In this document: positions 57,732 to 64,000 of the stretch, in pieces
Layout of the letters: each line of letters starts with the position of its first letter
How positions within the stretch are numbered: position 1 is the first letter of the stretch
Origin: Frigoribacterium sp.
GTDB lineage: Bacteria; Actinomycetota; Actinomycetes; Actinomycetales; Microbacteriaceae
Assembly (NCBI GenBank): GCA_025363205.1
Contig: JANYEI010000139.1
Span: forward strand, 19,151-83,150
Direction: 5' to 3'
Length of the DNA stretch: 64,000 bases
Program-made: the position numbers and the translations under genes
The notes under the pieces: generated by a model
What the model was told of the DNA's origin: nothing
The model's database searches: none
What the model saw: the letters and a program-made list of their open reading frames with translations, nothing else

Positions 57732-58691
57732 TCAGGCCAGGTAGGAATGCAAGTCTTCGCTGCGCAGGCGCTTGAGACTTCGGGTCTCCAACTGGCGCAC
57801 CCGCTCGCGGGTGATTCCGTACAACTCTCCCACCTCGTCGAGCGTGAGCGCTTGGCGACCTTCGAGACCGAACCGCAGGCGGATGACCGTTGCGTCTCGA
57901 GGCGGCAAAGCGTCGAGCTTGCGCCGGATGTCGTCATGCCGCAGGTCGAGTTCGACAGACTCGTGAGGTTGCGGGGTGTCAGTGTCCTCGATGAGGTCGC
58001 CGAGCTCGGTGTTGCCGTCGTCTCCGATGGGGATGCCGAATGAAATCGTGTCGTGGTCTGATTTCGCCAACTTGATGACCTCGGCCACGCTCACCTGGGC
58101 GGAATCTGCAACCTCTTCGATCGTGGGGGTGCGGCCGAGCTCGTTGGTGAGGTCGCGGCGCACCCGGTCGAGTTTGTCCATTTTCTCGACGGTGTGCACA
58201 GGGATGCGGATTATCCGGCTCGAGTCCGCGATGCCGCGCAGGATCGACTGCCGAATCCACCAGGTGGCGTAGGTGGAGAATTTGTTGCCGATCGCGTAGT
58301 CGAACTTCTCAACCGCGCGCACCAGGCCAAGGTTTCCCTCCTGGATCACGTCCATGATTGGCAGCCCTCGGCCCGCGTATCGCTTGGCGATGCTGACGAC
58401 GAGGCGCAAATTCGCACAAACGAACTGCTGGTATGCGGCATCCCCGTCCCGGGCCAACCAGAGGAGTTCCCGCTTCGACTTGCTGTCGAGCTCTGGCTGC
58501 TCACCCAGTCTCTCCCCGGCAAGCACCCCCGTTTCGATCCTGCGCGCGAGGCTTACTTCCTCCTCGGCGGTGAGAAGTTGAGCACGCCCGATCCGCTGCA
58601 GATAGTCGCGAAGGGGATCGACCGATACCTGCGCCGCGCCACGGGGCCACTCGATGGCGGATTCATCGTTTTCATAAGCGTTGATTGTCAT
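57732..58691 (-). CDS. Group-2-like sigma-70 family factor
   Basis: [76 protein letters not shown]. Confidence 0.93.
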   Translation of the reverse strand: MTINAYENDESAIEWPRGAAQVSVDPLRDYLQRIGRAQLLTAEEEVSLARRIETGVLAGERLGEQPELDSKSKRELLWLARDGDAAYQQFVCANLRLVVSIAKRYAGRGLPIMDVIQEGNLGLVRAVEKFDYAIGNKFSTYATWWIRQSILRGIADSSRIIRIPVHTVEKMDKLDRVRRDLTNELGRTPTIEEVADSAQVSVAEVIKLAKSDHDTISFGIPIGDDGNTELGDLIEDTDTPQPHESVELDLRHDDIRRKLDALPPRDATVIRLRFGLEGRQALTLDEVGELYGITRERVRQLETRSLKRLRSEDLHSYLA

Positions 58692-58891
58692 GATTGACCC
58701 CTTTTCTGATTGCTCTCAGATTATGGGAATGCAGAATTTCGAGCTCAGGGCTTGACATCGATGCCGATCACCCGCTAGTCCTCACAGCTCACAATCGACG
58801 CCATCATCGCGAGCGAATGATGCCCTCTGGTAACCTGATGGTGTTTCGCCGGGCGGGCCAAGTTCCGGTTTCTCCGTGCGAGCTCCCCCCT

Positions 58892-59581
58892 ATGCCCTCT
58901 CCTCGACAGACTCCCTCTCCCCGACGCGCTGCACTCCGGTCACGCCGAGCGTCTCAAGCGCCGCGACGAGGGCGACTCGCCGTGGGTGCGTCCCTCGGTG
59001 CCCTTTCACTGCTGGCCGTTTTCGCCATCGCGCCGTCGGCTACCCCGGATGCCTCCGGCCAGCTCGCGCTCTACATCGCCGCTCACCCGCAGACCCTCCG
59101 CGTGTCGGAACGAGTGTCGATCGGCGACGGGTCTCGCGACGGCTACTCGACGACAGCGGGGGTCGCATCGCTCGCGGCCAGCGGCACCAACTATGACTGG
59201 GCGAAAATGGTGTTGCTCTCCGGCGGGTGGCCACAGTCGGAAGCGAACGTCACGGTAATGGTGCGCTGGATGCGGCAGGAGAACGACGCCGACAACTGGT
59301 GGAACCGCAACAACCCCATGAATAACGGCTACGGGTCCGGCGGCGGGGGCGGTACCGGCAGCTACGCAAATCTTGTGATTGCCGCCCAGAAGGCCGCGGA
59401 GAATCTGCAGCGCAATCCGTCGTTTGCAACAATCGTCGAAGCTTTTGCAGTTTCCGCCCCGACGTCTATCACCGAGCAGGCCATCTGGGCGTCACCCTGG
59501 GCGTCAAGCCATTACGGCAACGGCTCTCGGTGGCACACCTCCCCGGTGGCGGTCGTGACCTCCCCCGCCAACGCATGGTGA
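58892..59581 (+). CDS. Secreted hypothetical protein (possible cell-wall-active enzyme)
   Basis: Arg-rich N-terminus with TM/signal; mature part MVRWMRQENDADNWWNRNNPMNNGYGSGGGGG...WASPWASSHYGNGSRWHTSPV. Confidence 0.65.
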   Translation: MPSPRQTPSPRRAALRSRRASQAPRRGRLAVGASLGALSLLAVFAIAPSATPDASGQLALYIAAHPQTLRVSERVSIGDGSRDGYSTTAGVASLAASGTNYDWAKMVLLSGGWPQSEANVTVMVRWMRQENDADNWWNRNNPMNNGYGSGGGGGTGSYANLVIAAQKAAENLQRNPSFATIVEAFAVSAPTSITEQAIWASPWASSHYGNGSRWHTSPVAVVTSPANAW

Positions 59582-59674
59582 CCAGACACCCACTCCCGAC
59601 CCGGCAGAACTCGGGGAATTCGACGAAAGGCCCCGGTCTTTCGACCAGGGCCTTCCTCACGAACTGTCGGAGGA

Positions 59675-60448
59675 TCAGGCCTCGCTCATCGCCGTCTTCT
59701 CCGCCTGGCCCTTGGCCGCGTAGAAAGCTGCGCGTGCCGCAATGCGCCGCGCCTGTTCGGCCTGGCCGGCATCCAGCACTTCCTGCGGCACCTCGACATT
59801 GGGGACGCGGCTGACACCGTTGTGCTGTGCGATGTAGGCATCGAGCTCCGGGCCGGACTCCCACGAGGTAATCAAGCAATAGCGAGGTTCGCTGCCCAAA
59901 TGGGTGGCTGCGTGCCAGAGCCGCTGCGTATCGATAATCAGCTGGGCACCGGCTGGCAGCGCGATCCGATATTCGACGCTGGGATCTGTGCGGTTCTCGC
60001 GAAGCACAAAGTAGCTGTTCTCGTCGTCGGTGAGATTGAAGAATCCACGCACAACCCAGCCGGTGCCATCCGGATTAAGGCGGTTGTTATCGTCCTGGTG
60101 CAGGTTGTAGAGGGTGTCTGCGTAAACATTGGGCTGCAGCTCGATGACGCGGCAGCGACCAACGTTTGCACCCGGTTCCAGCGCGCGACGCACGAGGTTC
60201 GGCGCTTTCTCGACCTGCGACGGAATCCAGACGCCGTCCTTGTCAGTGCGCGGCGGCTTATGGTTCCAGAAACCGTTTACCTCGATCTCGCCCTTCGCAC
60301 TGGCGAGGGGTGCGAACTGCGTCTCGCCCGAGGACTTCCAGTCGACGAAATCGATATCCTCCCATTCTTTGGGGTCGAGCTCCTGGTTGTAGCGATCGAG
60401 GACGACATAACCGGTCTCTTCGAGAGCGGAGGACTTGATATAACCCAT
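59675..60448 (-). CDS. Putative 2OG-Fe(II)-oxygenase-like (double-stranded beta-helix) protein
   Basis: 257 aa; HxD-like NLHQDDNNR, distal DTQRLWHAATHLGSEPRY. Confidence 0.5.
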   Translation of the reverse strand: MGYIKSSALEETGYVVLDRYNQELDPKEWEDIDFVDWKSSGETQFAPLASAKGEIEVNGFWNHKPPRTDKDGVWIPSQVEKAPNLVRRALEPGANVGRCRVIELQPNVYADTLYNLHQDDNNRLNPDGTGWVVRGFFNLTDDENSYFVLRENRTDPSVEYRIALPAGAQLIIDTQRLWHAATHLGSEPRYCLITSWESGPELDAYIAQHNGVSRVPNVEVPQEVLDAGQAEQARRIAARAAFYAAKGQAEKTAMSEA

Positions 60449-60500
60449 GATGCAGATCATGACCTTTCGTAGGGGGCCAGCGCGTTTTAACAGGCCCAAC

Positions 60501-60519
60501 TTAGGTAAGCCTAACATTT
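60501..60519. promoter_or_regulatory. DtxR/IdeR-like iron box
   Basis: TTAGGTAAGCCTAACATTT, 14/19 matches to recalled consensus TTAGGTTAGGCTAACCTAA; lies in divergent intergenic region. Confidence 0.6.
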
Positions 60520-60572
60520 GGCACCATGCCGGGCCCGATCCACGCCGTCCTCCGAATAGGCTGGACTCAATT

Positions 60573-62612
60573 ATGGGAACTGCCACAAATATCGACGCGA
60601 CCGCAGTCAACACGATTCGCTGGCTCTCTGCCGCGCATACGACGATTGTCGTGCCCGTGTACCAGCGCCAGTATCGCTGGGACATCGGCGCCTGTGAGCA
60701 ATTGCTCACCGACATTCGCGCCGTCGCCGACTCGAGCGAGCGCCACATGCACTTCATCGGATCGATCCTGTCCTCCGCCAGTATCGAACCGTTCAAGAGC
60801 ACCGAAAGCGCTACCTCCGAGCTCGTGCTCATCGACGGGCAGCAGCGCATCACGACCCTCATGCTGCTTGTCGCCGCCCTCCACCACAGCGTGCTGCACG
60901 ACCCGGTGCTTGCCGCCGATCCTTCGCTCGCGGCCGACCTCGAAAAAGTACTGGTGAGCGAATCCGACCCCACGCGCACCAAGCTCCGTCCGCACCATGC
61001 CTGGGCCCGAAAATTCGAGACTGTCGTGCTCGATCGTCGAGTGGCGGATATTGACCTTCGCGACTCGCGCTTCGACGACAACTACGCCTTTTTTCGCAGT
61101 CAGGTTCCTGCCGCAGAGGTGATGCGTATCTGGACCGGACTGCAGCGGCTAGAGCATGTCGCCATCACCCTCGGTGCGGACGCGAACGCCCAGCAGATCT
61201 TCGAGAGCCTCAACTCCACCGGCGAACCCCTCCGGGATCACGAGTTGATTCACAACTACGTGCTGATGGGACTCTCGCACGCGGAGCAGAGTGAGATCGA
61301 AGACTCGTTTTGGGTACCGATCGAACAGAACACCGGGGAGTCGATCGCCGGCTTCTGGCAGCACTACCTGATTATGACGACCGGCCGCGAGGTCGATTCC
61401 ACCAGCGGACGCGGCGTCTATGACGCCTTCCGGCACAGTTTTCCCCGACTCGACCTCGAGTCGCTTCGAGAGCATGCGGCCGAGTGGCGGGAGTACTCGG
61501 AGATCTATCGCATCCTGCTGGAACCGGCGCGCGAGGCGGACAGGGAGATAGCCCGTCAGCTCGGTTACATCAACACCTTCGGTCGGGGAATGTACCCGCT
61601 CGTGATGCGCGCTTACCGCGACCACTCGCGCGGCACGATGCATGCGAACGCCCTCATCGAGACAATGGAACAGGTTCAGACCCTTCTACTGAGAAGAACG
61701 ATCGTGGGACTTGACAACGACCGGCTGGTTGGACGCCTGTGCCGTGCAGGAGAATCGCGTGCGGATACGCTGGCCCGCGCAATCACCCGGATCACCCCCT
61801 CAGACGCGCGGGTGCGCGTCGCGCTCAAGTACGGAGACCTCCCACACACCGCGTACGTTCTTGGACGGCTCGCTGGCATCGATGGCGCTCTCGAACTGGA
61901 CGTGGAGCACATCTTCCCGCTCGCACCGGCCGACAGTTGGAGCGGGGACGGGTCTCGAGCATGGGCGGATTACACCGACGACGAGCAGAACAGCCATCGT
62001 GCTCTCGCCGAGACTCTTGGTAACCTCACGCTCCTCGAGTCGCCGCTTGCCGAGCGCGCACTCGACGAATCCTTCCCCGAGAAGCGCGCACTGTACGCGC
62101 AGAGCACGATCCCGGCGACCCGTGAGCTGGCCAACATACCCGCATGGGGAACCCCTGGGATCAGCGATCGCACTGACCGGCTCAGCATCGACTTCCTTGC
62201 GATCTGGGCGCGCTCGGCGACCGCGGGCATCGATGATGACGGGCTGACACCGATCCTCGACGCCCAGCGGCGGCGCGGATGGCCGCGCGGCTGGCAGCGG
62301 GAGTTCGAATACGTGGAATACCGTGGCGAGCACTGGGAGGTCCACGACGTCAAGTCGCTGTTCAATCGCGTGTTCAAGCGCCTGTGGGCCGATTCGCACG
62401 AAAACGTTGTGGCCTTCAGCGCGCGACGCGGTGGGCCGATCTTTGGCGCCCAGTCGTGGAACGGCCAGTGGGATGGGCTGGACGAATCGCACTTCCTCTA
62501 CATGGGCTGGGACTCGAAGTACATGCTTACGGCAGTTCAGGGAGTGCTCGAAGAATCCGGTCTCGCCTCCGAGGTCTTCGTCAAATACTCCTATATCGGG
62601 GACGCGATGTAG
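60573..62612 (+). CDS. Fused DUF262-DUF1524 (GmrSD-like) predicted restriction nuclease with C-terminal extension
   Basis: VPVYQRQYRWD, LIDGQQRITTLMLL (DUF262); LDVEHIFPLAPADSW...LAETLGNLTLL (DUF1524 HNH-like). Confidence 0.85.
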   Translation: MGTATNIDATAVNTIRWLSAAHTTIVVPVYQRQYRWDIGACEQLLTDIRAVADSSERHMHFIGSILSSASIEPFKSTESATSELVLIDGQQRITTLMLLVAALHHSVLHDPVLAADPSLAADLEKVLVSESDPTRTKLRPHHAWARKFETVVLDRRVADIDLRDSRFDDNYAFFRSQVPAAEVMRIWTGLQRLEHVAITLGADANAQQIFESLNSTGEPLRDHELIHNYVLMGLSHAEQSEIEDSFWVPIEQNTGESIAGFWQHYLIMTTGREVDSTSGRGVYDAFRHSFPRLDLESLREHAAEWREYSEIYRILLEPAREADREIARQLGYINTFGRGMYPLVMRAYRDHSRGTMHANALIETMEQVQTLLLRRTIVGLDNDRLVGRLCRAGESRADTLARAITRITPSDARVRVALKYGDLPHTAYVLGRLAGIDGALELDVEHIFPLAPADSWSGDGSRAWADYTDDEQNSHRALAETLGNLTLLESPLAERALDESFPEKRALYAQSTIPATRELANIPAWGTPGISDRTDRLSIDFLAIWARSATAGIDDDGLTPILDAQRRRGWPRGWQREFEYVEYRGEHWEVHDVKSLFNRVFKRLWADSHENVVAFSARRGGPIFGAQSWNGQWDGLDESHFLYMGWDSKYMLTAVQGVLEESGLASEVFVKYSYIGDAM

Positions 62613-62773
62613 GAGAGGTTTTGCGGGCACAAGCATCGGTGGCTCTGGACTTGACTTCTCGATCCGCCACGATCATGATGGCGGAATTAGAGTTGTGTAT
62701 TACGCATCACCTGTTGCACATATGTAATTCAGAGTCCGAGAAGATGAGCGGGAAACGCCGATGTCCCTCACAC

Positions 62774-62787
62774 CAGTCGGCCGACTG
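62774..62787. promoter_or_regulatory. 14-bp perfect palindrome just upstream of NCS1 permease
   Basis: CAGTCGGCCGACTG. Confidence 0.4.
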
Positions 62788-62815
62788 CTGGCAACCAGAA
62801 CCCGAGAGGACAAAG

Positions 62816-64000
62816 TTGTCTGACGCTACGCTCGACAGCAAGCGCGAGAGTGTGATTGAACAGCATTCGATCGACTACATTCCACACTCCGAACGCCACG
62901 GCAAGGTCTGGCACCAGGGCCCCTTCTGGTTCACAGGCAATTTCGTGCTGCCGACGCTCGTGACCGGCTTCATCGGGCCGTCGATGGGGCTGAGCGTGTG
63001 GTTCAGCGTGCTCTCCATTCTGCTCGGCGCGTGTTTCGGAACCTTCTTCATGGCTTTCCACGCCAATCAAGGGCCACGCATGGGCTTGCCGCAGATGATC
63101 CAGTCGCGCGCTCAATTCGGCAGCCGTGGGGCCATCGTGCCGTTCGCCGCAACCGTCTTCGTCTATGTGGGCTTCATGGTGTTCGATACGATCCTCGCCA
63201 CGCAGGGTATCGGGCTTATTGCGCCGGCCAGCAAGATCCTGTGGTACCCGCTGCTCATCGCACTCTCTATCATCATCGCCGTGGTCGGCCACGATCTGCT
63301 GCATTTCGTGCAGCGCTGGCTCACCTACCTGCTCATCGTCGTTTTCACGATCATCACCATCGTCGCGATCGTGCATTTCTCGTCTGTACCTGTCGTGCAC
63401 GGGGCCGCTGTGGCGACATCCGGATGGAACACCGTCGCGTTCCTTGTGCAATTCTCAATTGCTGCCGGCTACAACATCAGCTATGCCGTTTACGTCTCTG
63501 ACTACACCCGCTACCTCCCATCGGACGTCTCGGCTCCGAAACTCATCACCTCCGTCTATGCGGGAGCAGCCCTGTCCGCCGTGTGGCTCATGTCGCTCGG
63601 CGCTCTCCTCGCCAGCTATATCCCCAACGCCGATCCGATCCTCGCCCTTCACCAAATCGGCGACCTGCTCTTTCCCGGTTTCGGCACGATAACGGTGCTC
63701 GTCTCCGTGCTCGCACTCATCTCGATCATGGGTGTCAACGCCTACGGCGCGATGCTCACGGGATCGAGCGCGATCGACGGATTCACTGCCGTGCGGCCCA
63801 CCGTGCGGCTACGGGTCATCGGTCTCGTCGTGGTGGGCGTCACTTCCGTCATCATCGCCCTGGTCATCCCGGACAACTACGTGAGCAGCTTCAACAGCTT
63901 CGTTCTGCTCATGCTGTACTTCCTCGTGCCGTGGACTGCCGTCAACCTGGTCGACTTCTATTTCGTTCGGCGCGGCAAGTATGCGATTGCGGAGATCCTG
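62816..64000 (+). CDS. NCS1-family cytosine/purine permease-like transporter (truncated by window end)
   Basis: TTG start after gagagga RBS; FTGNFVLPTLVTGFIGPSMGLS, SDYTRYLP, NLVDFYFVRRGKY. Confidence 0.88.
   Translation, partial: MSDATLDSKRESVIEQHSIDYIPHSERHGKVWHQGPFWFTGNFVLPTLVTGFIGPSMGLSVWFSVLSILLGACFGTFFMAFHANQGPRMGLPQMIQSRAQFGSRGAIVPFAATVFVYVGFMVFDTILATQGIGLIAPASKILWYPLLIALSIIIAVVGHDLLHFVQRWLTYLLIVVFTIITIVAIVHFSSVPVVHGAAVATSGWNTVAFLVQFSIAAGYNISYAVYVSDYTRYLPSDVSAPKLITSVYAGAALSAVWLMSLGALLASYIPNADPILALHQIGDLLFPGFGTITVLVSVLALISIMGVNAYGAMLTGSSAIDGFTAVRPTVRLRVIGLVVVGVTSVIIALVIPDNYVSSFNSFVLLMLYFLVPWTAVNLVDFYFVRRGKYAIAEIL

Noticed and set aside
62640-62727. Peptide GGSGLDFSIRHDHDGGIRVVYYASPVAHM as a gene fragment
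   Set aside because: Low GC at third positions and no start or family match; too short to support a gene call.

Overview
64-kb high-GC chromosomal window from an actinobacterium. Gene content (DUF3000/RNase D, SepH, DUF3710/DUF3159, DUF4193, DUF7455, DUF7882, duplicated actinobacterial glnA with glnE) points to Microbacteriaceae or a close relative. Most of it is core metabolism and information processing: beta-oxidation fadA/fadB, dxs, acnA, dut, sepH, parC/parE, two sigma-70 factors, lpd/sucB, glnA-glnE-glnA2, nadE, panB, map, ppgK, kdpDE and rnpB. There is no prophage, transposase, CRISPR array or tRNA that I can support. The strongest candidate for an undescribed system is a tight minus-strand cassette directly behind the principal sigma factor (21579-25432). 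It encodes a MurT-like ligase with no cysteines (zinc ribbon lost), a GatD-like subunit lacking both catalytic Cys and His, a truncated alanine-racemase paralogue lacking the PLP lysine, and a full-length but partly degenerate alanine racemase. Because Microbacteriaceae make B-type peptidoglycan, cross-linked through the D-Glu alpha-carboxyl that MurT/GatD normally amidates, I propose this cassette has been repurposed for B-type cross-bridge synthesis. Other items of interest: two 79-bp near-perfect palindromic repeats plus tandem arrays between parC and parE, a pseudokinase, a DtxR/IdeR-like box beside a GmrSD-like (DUF262-DUF1524) nuclease, an 18-bp palindrome upstream of aconitase, and a frameshifted EamA transporter remnant. 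All calls come from reading the sequence and ORF track; no searches were run.
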